NCBI GenBank assembly: GCA_947086895.1
Contig: CAMUAR010000020.1
Location: 1-54,350 of the forward strand
Direction: 5' to 3'
Length of the DNA stretch: 54,350 nucleotides
Origin: an uncultured Lachnospiraceae bacterium
GTDB taxonomy: Bacteria > Bacillota > Clostridia > Lachnospirales > Lachnospiraceae
A model generated the notes under the pieces. The model was given only the letters and a program-made list of their open reading frames with translations. It did no database searches and was not told where the DNA came from. Every line of letters begins with the position of its first letter. Within the stretch, counting starts at the first letter, position 1. A program made the position numbers and the translations under genes. Of the stretch, positions 24,850-33,413 are shown in pieces.

Positions 24850-26269
24850 TTTACCTGACAAAGTACAATATATAATACAACAATTATCTGCACATAATTT
24901 TGAAGCTTTTGCTGTCGGCGGCTGTATCCGCGACAGTCTGCTTGGACGCACTCCGCAGGACTGGGATATTACAACAAACGCAGATCCATTGCAGGTAAAA
25001 CAGATTTTTCCACATACATTTGATACAGGTATTGAACATGGAACGGTTACCGTCGTTCTGAACCATGAAGGATTCGAAGTAACGACTTACCGCATTGACG
25101 GAGATTATGAAGACGCCAGACATCCAAAACAAGTCGAATTTACAAAAGACCTCACCGAAGATCTCCGGCGGCGCGACTTTACAATCAACGCGATGGCATA
25201 CAATGACTCTGCTGGACTTATTGATGTATTTGGCGGTATTTCTGATATTGAGCAAAAGGTAATCCGCTGCGTCGGGGATGCAGACGAGAGATTTGATGAA
25301 GATGCTCTGCGCATTATGCGCGCCGTTCGCTTTTCTGCACAACTTGACTTTTCCATTGAACCGCACACGCTCAACGCTGTCGCCCTTCACGCCAAAGAAC
25401 TTTATAAAATCAGCGCGGAGCGCATTCGCACAGAGCTGACAAAGCTTCTTGTCTCCGCCCACCCGGAACGTCTTCTTACCGCAAGCGAACTTGGGCTGAC
25501 AAAAATTTTTTTGCCGGAATTTGACAAAATGCTGGAAACTGCGCAGGAGACGCCCCACCATATTTACAATGTTGGAATGCATACCATCCACGCGCTGATC
25601 TATCTTGCCAAAAAAGAAAATTCATCGGAAACTATGGAGGGCTGTATCGATGAAAAAAGCCGGATTGCACTGCGCTACGCGGCTTTGCTCCACGATGTCG
25701 GCAAACCGGACGCAAAAACATTCAGCGCGGACAAAACGGCACATTTTTATCACCATGCGGATATCGGCGCGCCGATGACCGTGGAAATTCTGCGCCGTCT
25801 AAAGTTTGACAACGAGACGATCAACACCGTCAGCCACCTTGTCAAACTGCATGACTACCGCTATGCGCCCGAAGGAAAAAAGGTTTCCATGCGCACGGTT
25901 CGCCGGGCGATCAACCGTATTGGCACAGATTATCTGGAACTGTTATTTCAGCTGCAGGAAGCGGATTTAAATGCGCAGAATCCCGCTTTGCTCCCTGATA
26001 AACTGCACCAGCTCTCCGAGGCAAAAATGCTGTCAAAAGAAGTTTTGGCTTCCAATCAATGTGTTTCATTAAAAGATCTTGCTGTCAATGGCAGCGATCT
26101 GATACAGGCAGGTTTTTTGCCCGGAAAAATGATGGGGGAAATTTTAGCTGCGCTTCTTGACCATGTATTAGAATATCCAGAAGCCAACGTGCGCGAAAAT
26201 CTGATTGCTCTGGCTGCCGGCCGATTTGCAGATTATCAGGATAAAACAAAGAAACCAGAGAAAATATAA
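24836..26269 (+). CDS. cca: CCA tRNA nucleotidyltransferase with HD domain
   Basis: The enzyme adds or repairs the CCA end of tRNAs. Nucleotidyltransferase motifs appear in AFAVGGCIRDSLLGR and the metal aspartates in PQDWDITTNADP. The RRDFTINAMAY motif and the RRRD-type base-recognition helix follow (FDEDALRIMRAVRFSAQL). An HD domain occupies about residues 240-390 (LLHDVGKPDAKTF). The 477-residue length fits Firmicutes enzymes with an HD extension. It is expressed from a clear promoter and probably continues into tyrS, 91 bp downstream. A short uORF overlaps its start. Confidence 0.95.
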   Translation: MQKINLPDKVQYIIQQLSAHNFEAFAVGGCIRDSLLGRTPQDWDITTNADPLQVKQIFPHTFDTGIEHGTVTVVLNHEGFEVTTYRIDGDYEDARHPKQVEFTKDLTEDLRRRDFTINAMAYNDSAGLIDVFGGISDIEQKVIRCVGDADERFDEDALRIMRAVRFSAQLDFSIEPHTLNAVALHAKELYKISAERIRTELTKLLVSAHPERLLTASELGLTKIFLPEFDKMLETAQETPHHIYNVGMHTIHALIYLAKKENSSETMEGCIDEKSRIALRYAALLHDVGKPDAKTFSADKTAHFYHHADIGAPMTVEILRRLKFDNETINTVSHLVKLHDYRYAPEGKKVSMRTVRRAINRIGTDYLELLFQLQEADLNAQNPALLPDKLHQLSEAKMLSKEVLASNQCVSLKDLAVNGSDLIQAGFLPGKMMGEILAALLDHVLEYPEANVRENLIALAAGRFADYQDKTKKPEKI

Positions 26270-26360
26270 GTTGCTCGAAAAAGATCTTTGAAGAACTTTT
26301 ATCATAATAAAAAATTTAGAACGCTTTATAAAAATCTTAAAAGCAGAAACGGGGATTATT

Positions 26361-27584
26361 ATGACAATTTATGATGAACTTGTTGCCCGCGGACTGATCG
26401 CGCAGGTAACGGACGAAAATGAAATTAAAGAATTGATCAACCAGGGAAAAGCAACGTTCTATATTGGATTTGACCCGACGGCGGATTCTCTTCACGTCGG
26501 GCATTTTATGGCGCTCTGTCTGATGAAGCGTTTACAGATGGCGGGCAATCGTCCCGTTGTTTTAATCGGCGGCGGAACGGGCTATATCGGCGATCCTTCG
26601 GGTCGTTCGGACATGCGCTCCATGATGACGCCGGAAACCATTCAGCACAACTGCGACTGCTTTAAAAAACAGATGGAACGCTTTATTGAATTTGGCGACG
26701 ATAAGGCTGTTATGGTAAATAATGCGGACTGGCTGCTGAATTTAAATTATATTGATCTTCTGCGCGAGGTGGGCGCATGTTTTTCCGTCAACAATATGCT
26801 CCGCGCGGAATGTTACAAACAGCGCATGGAAAAAGGACTTTCTTTTTTGGAATTTAACTATATGATTATGCAGTCTTATGATTTCTATCATCTGTTTCAG
26901 CACTACGGCTGCAATATGCAATTTGGCGGCGATGACCAGTGGTCCAATATGCTCGGCGGAACAGAATTGATCCGGCGAAAACTCGGCAAAGATGCTTACG
27001 CTATGACAATCACGCTGCTTATGAACTCCGAGGGCAAAAAGATGGGCAAAACTGCAAAGGGCGCCGTATGGCTTGACCCTGCAAAAACTTCCCCGTTTGA
27101 ATTTTTCCAGTACTGGCGCAACGTATCTGACGCCGATGTTTTAAAGTGCATCCGAATGCTGACATTTTTGCCGCTTGAACAAATTGACGAGATGGATCAC
27201 TGGGAAGGCAGTCAGCTTAACACCGCGAAGGAACTTCTCGCTTATGAGCTGACAAAACTGGTTCATGGCGAGGAGGAAGCCGAAAAAGCAAAAACTGCTT
27301 CCCACGCACTGTTTGCCGACGGAAGCGACGATTCCAATATGCCGTCCACCGAAATTTCCGCGGACAAATTGACGGACGGCGCGATTGGCATTCTTGATCT
27401 GATGGATTTGTGCAAGCTTTCTCCAAGCCGCAGCGAATCCCGCCGTCTGATTCAGCAGGGCGGCGTTTTTGCCGACGATATCAAAGTGGAATCGATCGAT
27501 GTAAAATTTACCGCGGAACAGCTAAAAAACGGCATTAAAATCCGCAAAGGAAAAAAGGTATTTCACAAAGCTTTTATAAAATAG
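26361..27584 (+). CDS. tyrS: Tyrosyl-tRNA synthetase
   Basis: The enzyme charges tRNA-Tyr. The class I HIGH motif appears as LHVGHFMAL, and tyrosine-pocket residues are in FLEFNYMIMQSYDF and GGDDQWSNM. KMSKS appears as KKMGKTAKGAVW, and a C-terminal S4 RNA-binding domain spans about residues 345-405. The 407-residue length fits the family. Unlike many Firmicutes tyrS genes it has no T-box leader: the gap to cca is only 91 bp. The ATG follows AACGGGGATTATT. Confidence 0.96.
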   Translation: MTIYDELVARGLIAQVTDENEIKELINQGKATFYIGFDPTADSLHVGHFMALCLMKRLQMAGNRPVVLIGGGTGYIGDPSGRSDMRSMMTPETIQHNCDCFKKQMERFIEFGDDKAVMVNNADWLLNLNYIDLLREVGACFSVNNMLRAECYKQRMEKGLSFLEFNYMIMQSYDFYHLFQHYGCNMQFGGDDQWSNMLGGTELIRRKLGKDAYAMTITLLMNSEGKKMGKTAKGAVWLDPAKTSPFEFFQYWRNVSDADVLKCIRMLTFLPLEQIDEMDHWEGSQLNTAKELLAYELTKLVHGEEEAEKAKTASHALFADGSDDSNMPSTEISADKLTDGAIGILDLMDLCKLSPSRSESRRLIQQGGVFADDIKVESIDVKFTAEQLKNGIKIRKGKKVFHKAFIK

Positions 27585-27650
27585 AGATTCTTGTTTGATC
27601 TTGGCAAAGATTTGCAGGTAAAAAACAAATTAATTTACAGACAAAGGGCT

Positions 27651-27735
27651 GCTGCAAAACACAAAATTACCGCAATTTACAGTAAGATTTCACTTGATAA
27701 AATACTGTATATTGTGAAAAATATTGTTTTGCAGC
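27651..27735. terminator. Bidirectional hairpin between convergent genes
   Basis: GCTGCAAAACA (27651-27661) pairs with TGTTTTGCAGC (27725-27735), and inner TTTACAGTA/TACTGTA segments also pair. It is flanked by A- and T-runs and sits between convergent tyrS and the AraC gene. Confidence 0.55.
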
Positions 27736-27746
27736 AAAAAAATTTT

Positions 27747-28622
27747 TTATTGATCTTTCCTGTCTTTACACTTTTTCTGAATAGGAATCCACAGTTCGGA
27801 ATAATAATTTTCATCGTTCGTTCCATTTGGATATTCTTCTGGCGATGTGTACATTTCAATACAATATCCTGCTGCAAACTCATAATCGGATGCCGGAAGC
27901 CACTCAGAAAATATTTTTATATTTACAGTTTGTATCGACTGCGGACACGCTCCCCTGCAAGCAAAAACTGCCCATGTAAATGCCGGGATTGTTCTTACCT
28001 CAAAACCCTTTGGAATATCTATAGAGGGATTATAAACATCCGCAATTAAATATTCAAATTTTTCATTTCCCATCTGCGGATCTATATTGATCCCAAACAT
28101 TCCGTATACATGCTGGCATTTTTCCGAAGCACAATGCTCCTGCCAAAACAGAGGTATATCTTGTTTTGGATTTTCATAGCTGAACTCTTTTGATACACCC
28201 AAAACTGTAAAAGCCTCTTTTTTCACAATCCTGTAATCCATAATATAACCGCCTTTCAATAAAACCGTCAGTTTCAGGGGTGCGAAGGTTTTAATCGTCG
28301 TTTTATCCCTGCGCACTGCCAGAGGGGTACTTCCATGGAAACGGGAAAAGGCTTTGGTAAAACTGTCGGAAGAATCATAAGCATACTTCATTGCAAGTTC
28401 CGTAACTGTAATATCACTGGTGACTAATTCTTCCGCCGCAAGCGCCATTCTGCGGTTTCTTATATACTCCATAACAGAATAGCCGCACAATATACTAAAA
28501 CCTTTATGAAAGTAAAATAGTGAAATATTCACATGCTCTGCCACATCATACAGTGTAATATCCTCGGTTATATGATGTTCCATATATTTGACTGCTTCAC
28601 TGATTGCCTGTGTCCATTCCAT
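27747..28622 (-). CDS. AraC-family regulator with GyrI-like effector domain
   Basis: This is a transcription regulator with two parts. The N-terminal AraC-type double helix-turn-helix (about residues 8-105) includes LYDVAEHVNISLFYFHKGF and the signature around TSDITVTELAMKYAYDSSDSFTKAF. A GyrI-like small-molecule domain (about 130-285) includes FEVRTIPAFTWAVFACRGACP and a GYCIEMYTSPEEY stretch. The ATG at 28622 follows AGGAGG at nine bases; a TTG three codons earlier is possible. It begins 35 bp after the HD-Pnk gene on the same strand, so it likely forms the third gene of the RNA-repair operon and may control it. The ligand is unknown. Confidence 0.9.
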   Translation of the reverse strand: MEWTQAISEAVKYMEHHITEDITLYDVAEHVNISLFYFHKGFSILCGYSVMEYIRNRRMALAAEELVTSDITVTELAMKYAYDSSDSFTKAFSRFHGSTPLAVRRDKTTIKTFAPLKLTVLLKGGYIMDYRIVKKEAFTVLGVSKEFSYENPKQDIPLFWQEHCASEKCQHVYGMFGINIDPQMGNEKFEYLIADVYNPSIDIPKGFEVRTIPAFTWAVFACRGACPQSIQTVNIKIFSEWLPASDYEFAAGYCIEMYTSPEEYPNGTNDENYYSELWIPIQKKCKDRKDQ

Positions 28623-28657
28623 GACGATCAACCTCCTGCTTGGTTAAAGTATACTCT

Positions 28658-29836
28658 CTATAATTTATCTTGTCCCGACATTGCCTGCTTTCTTTTGTCC
28701 GGTGCTGTTTCCCCGGTAATATAATGCACTTTATGCGCTTCCCATGGCGCAGGCAGCTCCAGTTTATCAATCATTCTTTCAAGAACATTCCAAGGAATAT
28801 CCCTGGCTCTTTTTTTATTTCGCTTTAGTAATTCCTGGTATGGAGTTTCCAAATAGAAAACATTCACCCGCGCGCCATAATCCGCAAAAAGACGAATTAG
28901 TTTTTGGCGGGTCTCCTGAACAATATTTGTCGCATTCCAAAAAAATGTTTTCTTTGCCCTAAGATAAGTCTTTGCCCGCTCCACTGCAATACGAGCTACT
29001 TTTTCTGAATTTTTGGGCGGCGGAATATGAAATTCTTCTCTGATTTCATCCAGGGAAATCATTGGAAGCTCATTTCCATACTGCAAAATCCAGTGATCCT
29101 TACCTGCCAGCGGCAGCCCTGACATCAAAAAAATATCAAACCCACCTTTGTTATACAATTCGGCATCCTGCCAAATACTATTTTTATAAAAATACTCAAA
29201 CTTTGTACGCGCATTTGCAAAATGATGTGGTTTCTCCCAGACGCCAAGCTCTTTCGCATAATCTGCAAACCACTCTACAGAATCTCTAAATTCATTTCCA
29301 TCCTGACTTTTTCTGCCCAGCACATCCGCTTTTGACAGCAGATACAACAACCGCAGCGGAATGCTTTCCGCCACTTTCAGCAAATCATACTCCGGTCTTT
29401 TTTTTGTCCAAAACCACACTGGAATCCCATGATACCGAACCAATCCTGCCGCCAGCTCCCGCTGCACAAACGTCAGACCAAACCGCTCTGCCCTGCGATA
29501 GACCATCGCACGAAATTCCTTTTCTCCAACAATCGTGTGTTTTGGAGATACCCATTTCCCATCCTCTTTTTTCGTGCAGTTCACCTTTCCAATATCATGA
29601 AATGCCGCAGATAAAAATAAAATTTCCTGCTCTTCGCTTTCTAATTGTTCCCATTCCGAAAGTTCTACAAGCTTTTCACAGACCATTTCCGTATGGCGGT
29701 ACACATCCCCTTCTGCATGGTATTCGGCATTTTGAGGAATTTCTTTGAGTTTTAAAAGCTCTGGACAGCAGGCTGCAAATTCAGAAAAAGAAAAATGGAT
29801 ATCCCGAATTTTTTTTAAAATATTTTGATTGTGCAA
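28658..29836 (-). CDS. HD-Pnk RNA/DNA end-healing enzyme
   Basis: A two-domain repair enzyme. The N-terminal HD phosphoesterase (about residues 40-190) carries ligands in YRHTEMVCEKL, AAFHDIGKV, SPKHTIVG, VRYHG and LSKADVLG, and would remove 2',3'-phosphates. The C-terminal polynucleotide kinase (about 230-375) has a P-loop in SGLPLAGKD, the PMISLDEIR motif, FFWNATN and the lid around RNKKRARDIPW, and would phosphorylate 5'-OH ends. This order matches the HD-Pnk type described from Runella. It lies downstream of an RNA ligase gene. The start at a TTG (29836) after AAGGAG is the only one that keeps the whole HD domain, but its spacing of 11 bases is long. Confidence 0.88.
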   Translation of the reverse strand: MHNQNILKKIRDIHFSFSEFAACCPELLKLKEIPQNAEYHAEGDVYRHTEMVCEKLVELSEWEQLESEEQEILFLSAAFHDIGKVNCTKKEDGKWVSPKHTIVGEKEFRAMVYRRAERFGLTFVQRELAAGLVRYHGIPVWFWTKKRPEYDLLKVAESIPLRLLYLLSKADVLGRKSQDGNEFRDSVEWFADYAKELGVWEKPHHFANARTKFEYFYKNSIWQDAELYNKGGFDIFLMSGLPLAGKDHWILQYGNELPMISLDEIREEFHIPPPKNSEKVARIAVERAKTYLRAKKTFFWNATNIVQETRQKLIRLFADYGARVNVFYLETPYQELLKRNKKRARDIPWNVLERMIDKLELPAPWEAHKVHYITGETAPDKRKQAMSGQDKL

Positions 29837-30000
29837 AATAATTTCATCTCCTTTTCCAACACAGCAAACGGCTGTTCTTTTACAATTTCATCAAAAACGT
29901 TCGCTGATGCACTACAAAACCAAAATACAATCAATCTTTCAAATCACCAGGTTTTACAATTTTTCGTCAACAATAAAAATTAATATTGATCTCCAATTTA

Positions 30001-30789
30001 TCACTCAAAAAGTTCTGCTCCTTCTGCCAGACCATTCGCAATCATCGGTCGGTTCATCCAATGGCTTTCCGAATCAAGAATTGTATTTAAGAAAGATGCC
30101 CTCACATACTTTAAACGGTCTGTCACATAATCGCCGTCCTCAATCTTAATATAAATTCCTTCCATAATCCCGGATAAATCCGTTTGTTTTACCGCAATTT
30201 CAATGTCTGCTCCGCCTTTTTTGCACTGCTTAAAAAAATTCTCTCTCAAACAATCCGAGGTAAATAAGCTTGGACCAATCCACTTGGCAATCTCTGACGA
30301 ATCTTTATAATATCCCTGCGCCAGCACGCGAACAGACCGGACAAACGGAGCGTTATTTAAAAATTCTCTGCGCTTTTTTGTGGAAAAAAATTTTTTCTCC
30401 TGTTTATCAAAAATATCAAATTCCATAAAGTAGTGCGGCAATCGATCGTAAAATACCGTGTGTTTTGCATAGAGCCACTCTCCATACATTACATACCTTT
30501 CGCCAAGCAGTATGCGCAGCTGCTCCTCAAAACATCCAGCCCAAAGTTTGAACAGGTCAAACTGGCGTTCGCCATATCCTCCATTTAAAAAATGACCTCT
30601 GCTCTGCAAATACATTTTCCCGTCCAATCCAAAACTGATGCCGCAGTTTGCCCCGTCCACTTTTTCCTCAAGCACCAGATATTTTCCCAAAAGATCCGTA
30701 AATTTTACAACTTTTAAATCTTCGTCGCCAACTTGCTCCCTTGAACCCTCAAGATGTCTTGTTCTTGGATATTTAAAAATCTGTTCCAT
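30001..30789 (-). CDS. RNA ligase (nucleotidyltransferase superfamily)
   Basis: The enzyme seals RNA ends with ATP. Motif I with the adenylated lysine K43 is in VLEEKVDGANCGI. Other motifs are SRGHF (Ia), YGEWLYAKHTVFYD and FMEFDIFD (III/IIIa), EGIYIKIEDG (IV) and LKYVRASF (V). At 262 residues it is a compact ligase without a large C-terminal domain, like the Rnl2-type group. The ATG at 30789 follows GAGGAATAAAATA. It is first in an operon with HD-Pnk 164 bp downstream, so this unit carries both healing and sealing activities. A 56-bp repeat about 120 bp upstream is shared with the TM2 gene. Confidence 0.92.
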   Translation of the reverse strand: MEQIFKYPRTRHLEGSREQVGDEDLKVVKFTDLLGKYLVLEEKVDGANCGISFGLDGKMYLQSRGHFLNGGYGERQFDLFKLWAGCFEEQLRILLGERYVMYGEWLYAKHTVFYDRLPHYFMEFDIFDKQEKKFFSTKKRREFLNNAPFVRSVRVLAQGYYKDSSEIAKWIGPSLFTSDCLRENFFKQCKKGGADIEIAVKQTDLSGIMEGIYIKIEDGDYVTDRLKYVRASFLNTILDSESHWMNRPMIANGLAEGAELFE

Positions 30790-30907
30790 TATTTTATTCC
30801 TCACATTTATATTTTTTTATTATCAAATTTTCTGCAAACCCTTTTTTACAATGGATATAAGACAGTCAAAAATAAAAACCTGCCAAAATATCCGTATGGA
30901 AAAACCA

Positions 30908-30963
30908 TTTCTTGCCCATCGACACAATTCAATAAATTTTATATATTTTTTGTGTTATTTTAG
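30908..30963 (-). promoter_or_regulatory. Shared upstream repeat A (RNA ligase operon)
   Basis: A 56-bp sequence with core CGACACAATTCAATAAATT matches 31965-32020, upstream of the TM2 gene (20 of 23 in the first segment, perfect core, divergent AT-rich middle). Each copy ends about 110-120 bp upstream of its minus-strand gene, which suggests a common operator or promoter-upstream element. Confidence 0.5.
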
Positions 30964-31193
30964 TATACAAATCGGTATAATTTTTGCAGGCATACAAAAA
31001 AAACTGTAAAAGAACATTTTTCACAGCATCAAAAAATAATAAATCTAGGATCAGGAACTTTTTATCAACGATCCGTTGCCCAAGACAGACAGAACTATAA
31101 TGCAAACTGCCCATTCTCCAAAACGATAACACTTGCAGTCACATTATTTTAATATTGAGAAAAATTCTATTTCTTTCCATACAGTTTTAAAAT

Positions 31194-31380
31194 AAAAAGT
31201 CCCCATGCTATTTTTATCATATTCTGACCAGATAAGCACACAAAAACATCAGCCGCAGTTTTCTGCGCCTGTATACTTTTTGCGTTTTACTGTCAGCTTA
31301 TGATTACATGGGGTCCTCCAATCCAAAACCAATGATTTTTCTATTTCTTGCAGGCAGAGTCTTATTTCTACTGTCTGCAT
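31194..31380 (-). ncRNA. Candidate stand-alone structured RNA (about 187 nt, 6S-like shape)
   Basis: A consensus promoter (31387-31415) and a terminal stem ending in TTTTT frame an RNA without a credible reading frame. Predicted pairing in the minus-strand RNA has three parts. First is a 5' hairpin (GCAG-CAG with CUG-CUGC). Then a long rod is closed by CCCCAUG (31313-31307) with CAUGGGG (31207-31201). The rod continues through CAUA/UAUG, CUGAC/GUCAG and CGCAAAAA/UUUUUGUG, and ends in CGCAG-AAAA-CUGCG. Size and rod shape resemble 6S RNA, but the conserved 6S sequence cannot be confirmed by eye. The RNA-repair operon starts about 400 bp downstream on the same strand. Confidence 0.6.
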
Positions 31381-31386
31381 GCCCTA

Positions 31387-31415
31387 AATATAGCACTGGA
31401 ATATCACTTTGTCAA
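31387..31415 (-). promoter_or_regulatory. Promoter of the structured RNA
   Basis: On the minus strand, TTGACA (31415-31410), a 17-bp spacer and TATATT (31392-31387). It begins 11 bp after the TM2 gene stop, so it is an independent start. Confidence 0.8.
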
Positions 31416-31425
31416 GCCGCATTCT

Positions 31426-31857
31426 TTATTTGATCAGCAGACCATCCGCATCTTTAAAAGAGCCGGAAGCGATCCTTACAATATCAACAATCCATCCAAT
31501 TCCCCACAATCCCATAGTGAAAATATACAATATTCCCATTGTTGTTTTTCCCGCATAAAACTGGTGTGCTCCAAAATATCCCAGGAATACAGCAAGCAGC
31601 AGAGCAATGATCTTTGATTTTTCGCTTGCTTCGTCATAAAATTCATCCTGATAAGATGGTATATTATAAGTGCGGTTTTGATATGGCTGATTTTGAATAT
31701 TATGATAAGGCGGCGTTTCGGTTCGGTAGTAATTGTTGATTACTGTTGTATGTGAATTATTGCTATTAATTGTATTCGGCTGATTTTTTGGAAGTTCTGA
31801 ACCGCAATATTCACAAAATTTCCCATTTACTTGAGCGCCGCATTTTGGACACTGCAT
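31426..31857 (-). CDS. TM2-domain protein with N-terminal zinc ribbon
   Basis: A small membrane protein of unknown role. A zinc ribbon (MQCPKCGAQVNGKFCEYCGS) and a long Asn/Tyr/Gln/Pro-rich linker (about residues 25-75) are followed by a TM2 domain (about 82-140) with two membrane helices (IALLLAVFLGYFGAHQFYAG and GILYIFTMGLWGIGWIVDIV) and a final D in VDIVRI. The ATG follows GGGGGGAGAAAATT. A likely promoter has TGGACG and TATTAT spaced by 17 bp just after the shared repeat at 31965-32020. It is not obviously linked to the RNA-repair genes except through that repeat. Confidence 0.88.
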   Translation of the reverse strand: MQCPKCGAQVNGKFCEYCGSELPKNQPNTINSNNSHTTVINNYYRTETPPYHNIQNQPYQNRTYNIPSYQDEFYDEASEKSKIIALLLAVFLGYFGAHQFYAGKTTMGILYIFTMGLWGIGWIVDIVRIASGSFKDADGLLIK

Positions 31858-31964
31858 AATTTTCTCCCCCCTCTTTGTACAAACTGGCAGCTTAATCCCA
31901 TCGCAAAAACAAATGGTTTATAGCGCGCTTTGGTAATATAGTTCCATAATATCATGCCTCTGTT

Positions 31965-32020
31965 TTCTCGTCCAGCGACACAATTCAATAAATTACGCAT
32001 ACATTTTCGTTTTATTTTAG
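31965..32020 (-). promoter_or_regulatory. Shared upstream repeat B (TM2 gene)
   Basis: Second copy of the repeat at 30908-30963, about 108 bp upstream of the TM2 gene. It is directly followed on the minus strand by a promoter-like TGGACG, 17 bp and TATTAT. Confidence 0.5.
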
Positions 32021-32167
32021 CCTATAATAGCCTACTAACTTCTCTTGATATAACAAATCTTTTTGACATTGGAAAAGATACTGTGATAACTTGTTTTTTT
32101 TTCTTGATGGTGCTATGATGTTTTGTGCCAGAAATAAAAAAACAAAAAGAATCGAGGATACAGGTTT

Positions 32168-33040
32168 ATGCCAAAGCTTGGAAGAAATGATGTCTGCTGG
32201 TGTGGAAGCGGCGTCAAATATAAAAATTGCCATGAAGCCTTTGATGCAAAAATTGAGCTTTTTTCCAGACAGGGTGCCATTGTGCCAACACACGATATTA
32301 TCAAAACTCCTGAACAGATTGAGAAGATCAAAGAGAGCGCCAAAGTCAATATTGCCGTGCTTGACTATGTGGCAGAACATATAAAAGAGGGAATCACGAC
32401 AGAACAGATTGACTGCTGGGTGTATGAACAGACGACAAAATACGGCGCGATACCTGCGCCGCTGCACTATGAAGGCTATCCAAAAAGCGTATGTACTTCC
32501 GTGAATCACGAAGTATGTCATGGGATTCCTTCCCCGGACGTCGTGCTTCGGGAAGGGGATATTATCAATGTTGACTGTTCCACAAACTTAAATGGATATT
32601 TTTCAGACTCCTCTCGGATGTTCTGTATTGGAGAAGTGTCCGAGGAAAAAAAACGGCTTGTTGAAGTGACAAAACAGAGCCTTGAAATCGGATTAGAGCA
32701 AGTAAAGCCATGGGGATTTCTCGGTGATATGGGACAGGCAATCAATGATTTTGCAAAGAAAAACGGCTATTCTGTCGTTCGTGAAATCGGCGGTCATGGA
32801 ATCGGTCTGGAATTTCACGAAGAACCGTGGGTCAGCTTTGTTTCCCGGCGCGGCACGGAAATGATTATGGCTCCGGGTATGGTTTTTACCATTGAACCAA
32901 TGATCAATATGGGACGCGCCCGCATCCGAACAGACAAAAAGAACGGCTGGACGGTCTACACAGCGGATGAAAAACCGTCCGCCCAGTGGGAAATCCAGGT
33001 TTTGATCACAGAAACCGGATATGAAATCTTATCTTATTAA
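32168..33040 (+). CDS. map: Methionine aminopeptidase with SEC-C zinc motif
   Basis: The enzyme removes the initiator methionine from new proteins. An N-terminal SEC-C zinc motif (about residues 5-24, DVCWCGSGVKYKNCH) is followed by the pita-bread peptidase domain. It shows VNHEVCHGIP, the metal aspartates in INVDCSTNLNGYFSDSSRMF, IGGHGIGLEFHEEP and the glutamate in VFTIEPMINMG. At 290 residues the length fits type Ia enzymes with SEC-C. The ATG follows GAGGATACAGG. Promoter-like boxes (TTGTTT, 16 bp, TATGAT) lie just upstream, and a strong terminator follows at 33103-33168. It is a single-gene unit. Confidence 0.94.
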   Translation: MPKLGRNDVCWCGSGVKYKNCHEAFDAKIELFSRQGAIVPTHDIIKTPEQIEKIKESAKVNIAVLDYVAEHIKEGITTEQIDCWVYEQTTKYGAIPAPLHYEGYPKSVCTSVNHEVCHGIPSPDVVLREGDIINVDCSTNLNGYFSDSSRMFCIGEVSEEKKRLVEVTKQSLEIGLEQVKPWGFLGDMGQAINDFAKKNGYSVVREIGGHGIGLEFHEEPWVSFVSRRGTEMIMAPGMVFTIEPMINMGRARIRTDKKNGWTVYTADEKPSAQWEIQVLITETGYEILSY

Positions 33041-33413
33041 TCATAAAGAAACAGATACAAACGATTGTGCAATGATTTTTATATACCGTCAAGCAGACAA
33101 ACAACCTGCCGCGCCCCATCACATACTGCTTTAATGGTATACTTTCACTGCATGGGGCGTGGCAGGTTTCTCTTTCCCTGCTCGCGCTGGGCGTTTTTCC
33201 CTTGGATGCCCGCGTGCAGAACAGAACTGCCGCACTAGAATGTGCGGCAGTCCAAAACGAAAATATGAAAATGTTTTATTCAAAAATATTTCTAAAATGG
33301 TTTCTTATCTACAGTGATTCCCCGTTCATAAAGATTACCGCTGTAAGTTTAAGAAAAATAACCTGTGCTTTATACCCATAAAGTTAGAAATTTTATGGTA
33401 TATTCCGGCAATT
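33041..33413. other. Intergenic region with two strong hairpins
   Basis: Besides the map terminator it contains an independent perfect palindrome, ACTGCCGCAC with GTGCGGCAGT (33226-33251), with no adjacent T-run. No coding frame is convincing here. Confidence 0.5.
33103..33168 (+). terminator. Terminator of map
   Basis: AACCTGCC-G-CGCCCCAT pairs with ATGGGGCG-T-GGCAGGTT, 16 pairs with one mismatch, followed by TTTCTCTTT. It lies about 60 bp past the map stop. Confidence 0.85.

Noticed and set aside
31307..31320. GGAGG-ACCCC-ATG-TAA inside the structured RNA as a start-stop ORF
   Set aside because: The arm is used in the closing stem, and a single start-stop is likely chance.
32012..32521. 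169-residue minus-strand frame
   Set aside because: Antisense to the 5' half of map and over its promoter; no family features.
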